Below are positions 1-10,234 of a DNA stretch of 64,000 nt, piece by piece. Location: positions 54,833,762-54,897,761 of the forward strand of contig NC_053042.1 in the NCBI RefSeq assembly GCF_003473485.1, written 5' to 3'. The notes under the pieces were generated by a model. The model had not been told where the DNA came from and ran no database searches. It saw only the letters and a program-made list of their open reading frames with translations. The number at the start of each line of letters is the position of its first letter. Positions within the stretch are counted from its first letter, which is position 1. This DNA is from Medicago truncatula. Taxonomy: Eukaryota; Streptophyta; Magnoliopsida; Fabales; Fabaceae. The translations under genes and the position numbers were made by a program.

Positions 1-240
1 AAATGTTGGTTACAATTGGCTATATTAGTCCCTGCTTGTGTGGTGTTTGACATGGCAGTCCATGTGAGAGGTTAACGGCCACGTCAGCTCCGTTAACACC
101 CCAGTTAATTGGAAGGACGAAATTGATTGACATTTTATAAATTCAGGGACGAAATTGATATTTCGCAAAATTTGAGGACAATTTTGGTTAATGATTGCAA
201 ATTCAGGGACGAAGTTGATGATTCACTCATATTTTTACCT
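1..240. repeat. End of an unidentified dispersed repeat, cut by the window edge
   Basis: The phrase attcagggacgaa(a/g)ttgat occurs at about 142-160 and 203-221, with a related ggacgaaattgattgac at about 114-130. Such short direct repeats built on 'ggacgaaattga' are common at the ends of legume DNA elements. No terminal repeat or target duplication can be seen because the other end lies outside the window. Class unknown. Confidence 0.35.
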
Positions 241-2498
241 TTTCTTTTTTGGACCAAATTTACCATTTTTGTTAGAAAACGTGTTCGGTAAAACGTGTTT
301 TCATAAAAGAATCAACAAAAATAGAGAGGTAACACTATACGACATAATTTACCATGGTGTTTATGTCTATACTCTTCACACATAAAATGTCTATATTATA
401 GTTAAGCGCGTCGCTGATGTGGCTTTGACAAAGTAATTTGAAGATTCCATAAAATACTTGTTTAATTAATTAATTAATTTGATTATTACATTAGATGCAC
501 ATTTGATTCCAGGAAGATCATCAAGTAGTGTTCAATATGGCTAGTTGAGTTGCTATGACAAGTTGACAGCCAAGTAAAATTGCTTTTGATGCACAAAAAA
601 AAAAAAAGATTAATTAGCACATCAAAAGTTATAATCTCAAATCCAAATTTAATTATCCTTTAATTTAATTTCTAATCAAGTTAGCAACAATAATCTTTTT
701 CTACTTGTAAAAGATTAAGCACAAAAAAACTAAAGGAGGTAAAAATAGGAAGCTGATTTGAATGTTGTCGAGTTAATGTGAATAAGAAGAAAAACAAATT
801 GAGATCCTTTCATCCAAGAGTTTGGATATGAATTGATGATCCAACTATCTTTTAGCATAAGATGTGATCACGAGTTCAAATTCAACTTTAAAAATGTATC
901 GATTAGTCTAAACAATTGTCCATTGTAATTCTATACAGATTGAGTAATTATATTTGCACGAAAATGGATCCATTCATGTTTCAAATCACCAACCTTTATC
1001 CATATTTATTTTTTTTATTAAATTTGAAAATTATCTCCTCTCTAGGTACGAATTAATCTATGAATTTACGTGGCACGTTTGAGAATGCTCAACTCAATCC
1101 AATGCCAATAATGTTGGAAGACTTAGATAGTATAAATGAGGTTCTAGTTTGATTCAACAAAAAAAACAATAATGCTGGAATTGTGCTGTACTTAAAATTC
1201 AATTGAATAGCAATAATTGATTGCCCCACTCGAGTGCCCACATTTTAAGGTCTGGATGATTTTGTAGCTACTTGCTAGCCTGGGTTCACTCGTGCAACAA
1301 AATGACAATATGTATGAGATTATTGGGTGTGACACGTTTAATTTAATTTAATTTTTAATATGTTATATTAGGTATATGCTATATCAATTTTTCTCTGCCG
1401 TTCCTTGTCATTCAGATATCCATCGATTCCATTCATGCGCAATGACATATATATATATATATCGATAGATAAATAAATTAAATTAGCATAACATAAACCG
1501 TAGAAATATTATATTATAATAATATTGTTTTTAGAACAAGATGTACATTTTCTGGGGAAGGTTTATTTTGCTTATTGCAGCAACCTTTGAAATTATGATT
1601 GGGTCACTACTTAATTCCGGGAAGTTTATTTTTCTAATTGACTATAGGGAAAAAGTAAGCTTCCAGGAAGGGACGGGCGGTTTACTCTGATATCGATAGA
1701 AGGAATTTAAAATGAAACAGAAAGGAGAATTTTGTTAATTAAAGTGATACAAATAGTCATTTTATAATGACTTGAGAGGATTTAAATAAATACATTGAAG
1801 TTAGTATAAGGTTAAACACTTATCACTAAACTAGCATATACTTAAGTTTGCTAGTGATCCTTTTTGAATTTAAGATTATAATTATTGTTACATATAAATA
1901 TAGGTGATATTTTAACATAAAAAATTTCGACAACTTATAATTTTCTTTGGGAAATTTTGACAACTTTTTAGATAGTGAACTCAATTTAAATAGGGTATAG
2001 TAGAAAAGTTGATATAAATGGACTAAATTTTAAATTACATACATTGAATTTTCAACTATCATTTTTGTTTATGCATGTAATTATATGTTTTTGTGATTTT
2101 GCTAATTATATGCTTTTTTTTATATCATCAATTCTTTACATCCTTTTTCTTCTTTTCATTTTTTCTTATTCTATTTTATAACATGGCAAATGCTTTCTTT
2201 TAAGCAATTACACGGTGAATGCTAACATGTTAAAATAAACTAAATTTAAAATGTTATTTTTAGATTTGTGTATTCGAATTATTAAAAATTTAAAAATGTT
2301 TTTAACGCAAAATATTTTAAATTTTGCAACATGTGCCCTTGTAATAGGCTGAGAATTATGGGAAATTGAGCAAAAATATTATTTTGATTGGATATGTGGT
2401 TTGAGAGTTGCCCTTTATGAAGTAGGTTCAGGTGTCTCTTTGATTTGGTTGAAAATTGAATGATTTCTTTTGTCGGGGTGTGCTCTTTAGGACATGGA
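241..2498. other. Intergenic AT-rich DNA, no gene seen
   Basis: I find no coding region with family resemblance or good codon structure. There are short low-complexity tracts (poly-A near 590, (TA)n near 1446-1462). The stretch around 840-945 has tRNA-like phrases (gagttcaaattc) suggesting an old SINE scrap, but it is too decayed to call. Confidence 0.5.
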
Positions 2499-3820
2499 TA
2501 GGGATGTGAATGAGTCTGACTTTGCTTAAATAGGTTAGGTCTAGTTGAAAAATAGGTTCTTTAATTGGATCAACAAAAAAAAAAAAAAACACCTTTTGAA
2601 GATTTCTTCCCTCTCTTCGGGATCAAACATCAATTTCAACAATTCAATAAACGAATCATTGGGATACATATAGATGAACAAACGTATAAGAAGTTTTTTT
2701 TTTCATACGGCTCTCAATTAAATTCAAAATTCTGTCTTTAATTATGATGTCAAATAGATCAATCAAATCGTTAAATCAATGGTTTACGTTTTTTTCTTAT
2801 TCTTTTTGAAGAAAAAAATAAAATAAAATAGCTATTTGTATTCGCAACCTCATACTTAAATTTTGATAACTTTAAAATAACTCAAATGAAAAAAGAGCCT
2901 TTAAAGGTTTTTTTATGGAGCGCTTTATTCTTCCTTTTCTTCTTGCGAATCTAGTGTTTTTCTTCATTCTAATACAATTCATTGTTGAGACAATTTTTAA
3001 ATAGTATTTCCTTGTTCCAAGATCCTTTAAATTATTCGTGAATCATAACATTACTTAGGGGATCTTTAATCGTCTCATAAATGGAAGCAACATAACCATT
3101 TTGTTCGTTTCTTTCAAAAAATAATACAAGACGGGTGATTTCCTAGAATACACTTTTGATCCATTTAGCAATTCAAATAATTTTTGTTTATCGCATCGTT
3201 TGAAATGATGGTAAGCCCTGGCCTTTTACCTGTCAAAGGCTTTATTTTAAGTCTGACCTGATCTGACCTATTAGCCTGTCTAAAAGCTTAGTTTATGTTA
3301 CAAATTTCAAATAGAGTTTGTTCATCAATTTTTTTCCTTTCAATTTGTGCAACGTACTTAATATAGAGATAAACATTAATTAGATACAGGTTAAACTAAT
3401 GAAACACAGTTGTAAAATGTATAGATGGATATAAACTCAAGAATCATCATGTTTGATAACAGCAAGAATTTCAAACTTAATCTAATAATCATACTTGACC
3501 TTATGCATATCAGTAGCAAGCTTTAACAGTTCACACAAATATATATATAAATATATCAGTAGCAAACCATACAAAATATGAAATAAAAAAAATAAAAAAT
3601 TGAAATAATAATAACTGTGGTATGAGAACTTGAAGGATCAGTAATTCTTTTATATATATATATATATATATAAGCATAAGCCTGACCTAATTAAATTAAT
3701 AGCCTTTTTAAAAAGCTTAAGCTTGACACATTTATTAAACGAGTTAGGCCAAACTGGACTATTAGTAGGCCGAGCCATAGACCCCTGACGAGTGGCCTGG
3801 CCTATTCCTAACCCTAGACA
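2499..3820. repeat. Possible degenerate DNA element with related ends
   Basis: The left side (about 2502-2550, 'tagggatgtgaatgagtctgac') and the reverse complement of the right side (about 3790-3815, 'agggttaggaataggccagg') resemble each other weakly and look like the 'tagggatgtcaata' ends of plant DNA elements. Phrases such as 'ctgacctgatctgacctatta' recur at about 3250 and 3680. No target duplication is visible and no coding sequence remains. Contains (TA)n at about 3650-3672. Confidence 0.25.
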
Positions 3821-3929
3821 GGGTGCTTTGGGAGATCCGTGAAAGTGGCAACATAAGTTACTAGTTTGAGAGGAGGAAATGGTTGAGGAGTGTTGTGTTT
3901 TGTTTAATGTTTTATTATAAGATGATGTA

Positions 3930-4450
3930 GATGATACTTGGGAATGAAATATTGACCTAGGAAAATATTACACAGTCAACGACATGTACCATATGCTGTC
4001 AAATGCGGAGCTCGTTGAGTAGCCTAATAAATTTGACCCTGTTTGGAACAAAGATGCCATGTTTAAGGTTTATTTGGTGGTTCGTGGTTGTTATGTAATC
4101 AACTACCAACTAAGGATAATATGTCCCAAAGGCGAGTTCTTACTCCCAATTCTAATATGTGCACTAGTGGGTGCTGGGAGGAAAATGTCAATCATTCTTT
4201 TATGGTCTGTGATTACTTTAGGAGTATCTGGTCCTTTGTTCTTCAGTGGCTATAAATTCTTTCGGCTTGTCCGAACGATCTCCTAGACTATTTCATCCAC
4301 GTCGTCGAGTTAGGAGGCCCTCTAAAAATGTTCGGTCTTTTCTCCAATTGATTTGGTTGGTTTGTGTTTGGATAATTTGGAAGGAGATAAATTGTTGCAT
4401 CTTTCAACATAAGAAGTCTTAGATGTGCCAATTAATTAATAAAGTGAAGT
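3930..4450 (+). pseudogene. LINE remnant: 3' end of a reverse transcriptase ORF (zf-RVT region)
   Basis: Read across several frames, this encodes pieces typical of the zinc-binding region after plant non-LTR reverse transcriptases: a 'YYTVNDMYHML' segment near 3967, then 'VWNKDAMFKV' near 4040, then 'CTSGCWEENVNHSFMVCDYF' near 4155-4220, then a 'W..CVWIIWKE' segment near 4355-4385. Frames shift and stops occur, so it is a dead fragment. A 76-codon open stretch at 4059-4286 is only part of it. Inference from family knowledge; no alignment was run. Confidence 0.55.
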
Positions 4451-4464
4451 TTGTTTTTGCTTTT

Positions 4465-4545
4465 TACGGTGGTCGAGATTCGAACGACCTTATATATATT
4501 ATGCATTGTCCATATTAACTGAGCTAAACTCACGAGGATTGTTGT
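4465..4545 (-). repeat. tRNA-derived SINE fragment
   Basis: The reverse complement reads gtgagtttagctcagttaat (A-box-like), then about 30 bases later ggtcgttcgaatctcgacca (B-box-like). The same layout occurs on the plus strand at 14453-14575. It lies directly downstream of the LINE remnant and may have jumped into it or used its machinery. Confidence 0.4.
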
Positions 4546-4929
4546 TACTTTGACTTTACACTATGTTTATGTATAGCTTCTTGAATTTTATTTTCGTACC
4601 CATAGTATTATTTATGATTTCTTTTTGGTATTAATATACTTCCTTTTGACTTCTTTAAAAAAAAAGATATTTACTTTATAAACCAAACAAAATATAAAAG
4701 TGCCGTTGTGGATAATCTAAAAACTCTACTTTGCAAATGTGAATCTCAATTGTATGGTGGATCTCTTAGGTTCAGACCTCGATAAAGAAATATATATTGA
4801 ATTAACAAACTAATTATTAATAAATATTTCATTACATGTAGATACCCATGACAAATTTTTTATATAGTTATTTAAACATCAAAATAAAAATAATATATAT
4901 CATGTCATCATATGTATTTATTTTTAACT

Positions 4930-5290
4930 CTTGTTTTTTTTTTTTTAACAAACCAAAATGAGATATATATTAACAACAAAAAGTCTTGCTCCCTAGCACA
5001 AGGAGTACATTAAGAAGCAAAATAAAGTTACAACGAAATAACAACCTGTCCGAAACTAAAATTTAGAAATGAAAATAAAATTTCAGCCTATCCCTAAACA
5101 AACAAAGGGATGCTGCCACCATAAATGATAACCAAAAGAAAAGCACACATTTTTAGTTTTCAACCAACGAAGAGAATACATCTTAACCTTTTCCAAAAAC
5201 TGCACCGTCGTATTGGCTTTGTTCGCAAAGAGTCTTTGATTTCTTTCATTCCAAATAATTCTTGTTTTTTATATTTTCAACTTGTACGTA
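4930..5290 (-). pseudogene. LINE 3' end fragment (minus strand)
   Basis: Begins on the plus strand with a T-run (the poly-A tail of a minus-strand element), followed by 'aatgagatatatattaacaa' and 'ctccctagcacaaggagt'. This is nearly the same text as the better preserved fragment at 44555-44935. The coding remnant at about 5110-5270 corresponds to the 'WNERNQR...LLEKVK...LRW' C-terminal region of plant LINE ORF2, here broken by stops. The plus-strand ORF at 5125 is a shadow. Confidence 0.55.
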
Positions 5291-5944
5291 TTTGTAAACT
5301 ACACACAAAAATCAAAATCTACCAAATTTACATTGAAAGTTTTCTTCTCAAAAAATATTACATCCGTCTTAAATTATAAACCACTTTATAAAAAAATTAT
5401 CTACATTTATAATTCAGTGTATAATACTATTGAGTAGATATTTAGTTGGAAAATTTTATGGTGAGACTTTTTTAGTGAAGTTAACACTATAACATAAAAA
5501 ATGTAATGAGTAACACTCCACCGTTTGTACAATGACATCAAAAGTTCAGTCATTATAGTATCATCAATTCATCATATTAACAAGACTACACTTAATATAA
5601 TTTTATCATACCTTGTTATAAGTGTAACACCCCACAAAGTGTAACAATTAAAACTATCACATAATATCATCAACTCTGTTTGCATGTTAAAGATTTCAAC
5701 GATAAAATAGTACATGTAAGTCCAAGATGTTGCAAGCATTACTAGATGAATTACTATTGATCATTAATCAGTAATCAACAATTTAAAAATGAATCAAGTA
5801 TTAAAATAAATTAACTTTTTCAAAAAAGTCAATTTCTTAACTACATCGTAGAAGCTTCCTAGTTGGTTAGGTGTTTAATTTTTTAAACTTACATCCAAAA
5901 CATGTTCCACCACAATTTTAAAGAAGTTTCAAGTCAACTTGTGT
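5291..5944. other. Intergenic DNA, no gene seen
   Basis: AT-rich. About 5358-5450 starts with 'acatccgtcttaaattataa', which looks like one end of a Stowaway-type MITE, but no partner end was found. Nothing else supported. Confidence 0.4.
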
Positions 5945-6353
5945 GTGAACACAGGTGGCATTTAGGGTGGGTGAGGGAAAGAGTTTCCCACTATGGGAAA
6001 GTTTTTTCTTACCATAAGATTAAAGAGGTGCACAGATTTTAAAATGGTCTCTCCACACCATATATTTTCCTCCATCATTTTCAACCCTTAAAAATACAAA
6101 TCTGCAATTCACTCACCAACCCATATCCATTTAAAATCAATCTTTTTTGTTAAGATGATTTTGGTCTAACACATTGAATGAATTTTAGAGATACCAATAA
6201 TTTCGAAAATCGCCCTTTCAATACCCTTTTAACTTCCTTTTCTATTTCATAAGCAAGCATGACCATTCCTTAAAATAAAATAAAAAAAAACAAGCATGGC
6301 CATTTTCATTTCTTATGTGTATCGTGTAAGCATGTTGTTTTCACTTCGTACTT

Positions 6354-8509
6354 TGTAACACCCCGTTTTCCCAATATGAAAATTTCTAAACATTTATCAG
6401 AGTAAACAACATAAACGGGATATCACATTCTTTTCTTAAAATCATAAACTGAATAAATAACTATTTATCCTTTAAAATTCAATAACAAAATCTTAAATAC
6501 TTTGCAGCGGAATTTCTTCAATAACTAAAAACAGTCTTTGGCACTAAGGCCTCTTTATAAATGTCTCATAAAAATCCAATCTAAAAACATAGTCATGAAT
6601 CTTCAAAAACAATACGTAAGGAATATAAAAGTAATAACAAAGTTCCCATCCCGTTACGTATCAGAGCACCTAAAGACACACATGAGAGCTAATCCACTCA
6701 CAACAGCAACTTAAACTCGATCACCTGCAAGTTACTCATACGAAGAGCAACATTTCCAAGCAGAAGGGGTGAGATTTCACAAAACAATAATATTAAGCAT
6801 ATAATTCAACAATTATATTTAATCAACATCAAATCATCTTAATATTCATTATAGATAGTAATATATCATTTAGCACTTCAATCATAGTTTGTATAAACAA
6901 TTACAACTTCACAACTTATCAACTTAAACATCCTTGACTCGACAAATGTGACTCCAACTCGATTATGCAACTTAGACCTCTTATATGCATGTGGTACCAA
7001 TACGGAGCATCAAGCCCCTATCGCTATTTGAGTATTATTATACTCCAGAGCATCAAGCCCCTATCGCTATTTGAGTATTATTATACTCCCGGAGCATCAA
7101 GCCCCAATCGCTATTTGAGTATTATTATACTTCCGGAGCATCAAGCCCCAATCGCTGAATGCTAATGCATGGACTCGACCTCTTAAACATCTTAATTCAA
7201 CGACCTCTTATATTAATCCAATAATTTGGAACATCATCATCTTCAACATCTTAGACCGACTCATGCAGCTTAGTTAAATAACAAACAACAACATAGGTAG
7301 TATGCAAACCATCATGATATAATAATATCGAATGTAAATCAACAACTCAATTATCAGACTTAAGTCATGTAATGTATATACAATTATATAACATTATAAC
7401 AACATCAAATTATGAACAAAATCGCGTAATATCATAAAATAATTTTCAATATAACTATCATGCCTGTAAAGATATTACTATGAAATTTTAATATATTCTT
7501 TCGGCCAAAATAGCAGCAAATATTCGGTGCTCATACATATGCACATAATCCTTTAGAAGTATACTCACTTTATAACCTATTTGAAATTAGCCAAGACACG
7601 TAAATAATTACTAGTGTAGCAACTCTATCCAAAAAAACTACTAATGTAGCAACAATTCATAAATAAAACACTAAATAAATAAATGCATGATTAATGTATT
7701 AGCATCATTAGCCTGTTAAGCAGTATATTTCTTTCTAAAGGTATTAGCATCAGACTACGTTAGTTAAAATTAATGTTTTGTGAAACTAGAAATCACGACA
7801 CAAATAACCAATTAGAGATCAGAAAAGCACCAGTTTCGGTGAACTTTTGAATTGTATTCAAAATTATTAGATAGTCGAAATTAATTTATCAAAACTAGGA
7901 TTCAATAATATTCCTATGCAGCATCTCTCCCGAATTTCAAATATAAAACAACTTATGTATTTACGACTTATATTTTTGGCTTTTCTAACCCTAATTTCTC
8001 TAATCCTCAAACCTAACGACAACTACAAGGTTAAACCATTTTTCATCAATTAATCTCAAATTTCTCACCTTAACCCTAATTCTCAAATTCTCTAAAACCA
8101 ATCCTACACTTGTTAAATTTAATCATCAGAATTACAGACTTAATAGAATTGAATGCTAGTCTCACCCTTACCTTAGAATAAGAAAATCGCAGCCTCTGTG
8201 TGCTTCTCCCTTCTCTTGGCTTTTTCTCCCTTTTCTCCAAAATTGGTCGTACGTTCTATTTTTCTAAACTAGGTTTCTCCTATTTATAATCTTTTATTCT
8301 ATTTTATCTTATTTCTCTTTCTCCCCAAAACTCTCTCAAATCTCATAACAACCCTTAAACTCAATATTATTTTATTTTCAAATCTTATTCTATTAAATAA
8401 TATAATAATCTACTTAATTAATCACATAATCATATAAATATATTCTAAACTCTTCTTAATAAATTATAGACTCAATTAAATAATTAAATAAATCAAAACA
8501 GGCGTTACA
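6354..8509. mobile_element. Probable solo LTR nested in the Mutator-like element
   Basis: Starts TGTAACACCCCG and ends GGCGTTACA, giving TG...CA ends with a short terminal inverted repeat (TGTAACRCC). A perfect 5-bp direct repeat TACTT flanks it (6349-6353 and 8510-8514). A length of 2156 bp, no coding capacity and 5-bp duplication fit a solo LTR left by LTR-LTR recombination. A short non-coding LTR element is the alternative, but I see no internal repeated LTR. It contains the 44-bp minisatellite at 7003-7156. Confidence 0.75.
7003..7156 (+). repeat. 44-bp minisatellite inside the solo LTR
   Basis: Three full units of 43-44 bp start at 7003, 7046 and 7090, and a partial fourth starts at 7134. 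Each begins c(g/a)gagcatcaagcccc and continues (t/a)atcgctatttgagtatt. The units are nearly identical. The open frame through them (6965-7165) is repeat-driven and is not called a gene. Confidence 0.85.
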
Positions 8510-9033
8510 TACTTCGTGTGTGTAACGTTGTTTTGTTTGCAACATATGGTGTGTGTACTGTGTAATGTAATAGAAACAAAATGATAACCCCAAGGAAAGG
8601 AAATGTGCGGATCTAAACATCGTCGGAGAGAGGTGCAGATCTAAACACCGGCAACGAGAGGTGCGACGGCGACGTCGACCATAACGGCAACATATTCTTA
8701 CTTTGATTCCAAAACTCCAAAAGGATGGTTTGACATGCGGTCACTAAGAAAATAGAACGATTATTAACTGAACAAATGATTTCAAATACAATGAAGAGTA
8801 TTTAGCTGATTGAAAAGTCAAATAGTAAGATGTGTATATTAGAATTTCGAAAATTCCTTCTGTTCGTTGCTGATTTGCAGATTTGCATGAGGTTGAAGAA
8901 GATGTGGGGAAAATATATGGTGTGAACAGGTCATGGTAAAATCTGTGCACCTATTTAATCTTATGGTTAGAAAAAACTTTCTCATGGTGGGAAACTCTTT
9001 CCCTCATCCACCCTAAATGTCACCGTGAACACA

Positions 9034-9542
9034 TATTTCACTTTGATTTAGGTTAAAATGCAATAGTTTCAAATGTTTCTTTATATATCTTATCATTTAG
9101 TTATTAAATTTGATTTTCTTTCAATTATTTTAATTTCTCCTTAAGGAAATTTTTATAAAATATCCATAATATATTTTTGTCCAAAATGACATCACATGGA
9201 GTCTCATAGTGGTTCAATTCAATAAACATTGGAGTAACATAGCATAGCATTGGAATGTGGTGTGGAGCCCATTGGTGAACCTCTGCTTAGCTGGCTCCAA
9301 CCTCTTTTTATGGACCTTGTCTGCCTCACTCCTTCTTCCTTGCCTGCCCATTCTCATTTCACAAGTAAAGTAGTCAGATAGTACTAAGTAATTCGCTTTC
9401 ACACCCCCCCTTTTTTTTTCTTCTTCTTCTTCTTCTTCTTCTTTTTCAGCAATAAATAAATACCCAGATCTAATGATTTCACACGCTCTTCATAATTCTC
9501 AGATCATCTTTTTCTTCATCCGTGTCATCCAATAAATTCTTT
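9034..9542. promoter_or_regulatory. Promoter and likely first non-coding exon of the PP2C gene
   Basis: About 500 bp upstream of a likely leader intron. It holds a C/T-rich tract (9405-9446, repeated ttc units), common in plant promoters and leaders. A good donor (ttctttg|gtaagatcc) sits at about 9542/9543. The start of transcription is not determinable by eye. Confidence 0.4.
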
Positions 9543-10054
9543 GGTAAGATCCCTTTTTCTGAAGTTGATTAAAAATCTGATTTTTATTGTTGTCATTATT
9601 TGATTTTATGGATAATTCTGTGAATTTTCAATGTAAAAATGTCAACAATGGATTCATTCATATTGAGCTGACCAAAGAAAAAAGTGGGATTTGACCTTTC
9701 AAGTAAAAAGAGAAGAAAAATCATATCTTTGTCAACTTTAGCTGCTGTAGATGGATGGTCATAATTTTTGTTGCAAAGTAAAAACAAGTCAAAAAGTTTG
9801 ATTCTTTATCCTCTATTTATGATTAGAGAACACAATTTCTGTTTTTAAGTGTACCTACCTTGTTTTTGTTTCTCAGGAAACTGTAATAAGCAGCTTGTTT
9901 TTGGGTGTCACATGTTTTTGTTTTTGACCATAGTTCATATTTCAGTTTATATTTGATTGAAGTTGAATCATAATTGATTTTTTGTATGTACTTATTTGTT
10001 GATGTTGTTTTAGTTTGTGGTGGATCATCATCATTGTTGTTGTGAGGATTGCAG
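9543..10054 (+). other. Probable intron in the 5' UTR of the PP2C gene
   Basis: Donor gtaaga at 9543 and acceptor ttgcag ending at 10054. The interval is T-rich, as plant introns are, and holds no supported coding sequence. A leader intron this close to the start codon is common in this PP2C clade. Inferred from splice consensus only. Confidence 0.45.
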
Positions 10055-10107
10055 TGGTGTAGCTATATAGTCAAATTAGTCTCTAGTGAGTGAAAGTTGT
10101 AGGTTAG

Positions 10108-10234
10108 ATGTTGAAATCCTTGATGGTTGTTTGGTGAAATGAGGTATGTTATCGGAGTTAGTGAACTTTTTGAAGGCCTGCTTTCGGCCGGGTTCGGATG
10201 GATATGCTCGCACAACGTCGGATGCTGGAGGTAA
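10108..10234 (+). promoter_or_regulatory. Two upstream ORFs in the PP2C leader
   Basis: uORF1 (10108-10137) encodes nine codons plus stop. uORF2 starts at 10139, two bases after the uORF1 stop, and runs to a stop at 10232-10234, overlapping the main start codon (10146) out of frame. If both are in the mature leader (after the predicted intron end at 10054), ribosomes initiating at uORF2 would bypass the main start. This suggests translational damping, though the sequence alone cannot show it. Confidence 0.5.

Larger units (their letters stand above)
5954..9024. mobile_element. Non-autonomous Mutator-like element, interrupted by a nested LTR
   Basis: The ends are inverted copies: the left starts GGTGGCATTTAGGGTGG and the right, reverse complemented, starts GGTGACATTTAGGGTGG. 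The terminal repeats run roughly 150-170 bp with moderate divergence (about 5954-6120 and 8870-9024). The element is flanked by a perfect 9-bp direct repeat GTGAACACA (5945-5953 and 9025-9033), the Mutator hallmark. Without the nested 2.16-kb insertion and its 5-bp duplication it would be about 910 bp. It encodes no transposase. An unusually GC-rich patch at 8610-8690 (aacaccggcaacgagagg, gacggcgacgtcgacc) could be captured host sequence, but I cannot name it. Confidence 0.85.

Noticed and set aside
6965..7165. 66-codon ORF with repeated IIILP/SPNRYL units
   Set aside because: The 44-bp minisatellite is not a multiple of three and the ORF is an artefact of it.
8744..9402. Short minus-strand ORFs near the right end of the non-autonomous Mutator element
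   Set aside because: No family resemblance, and they cross the element boundary.
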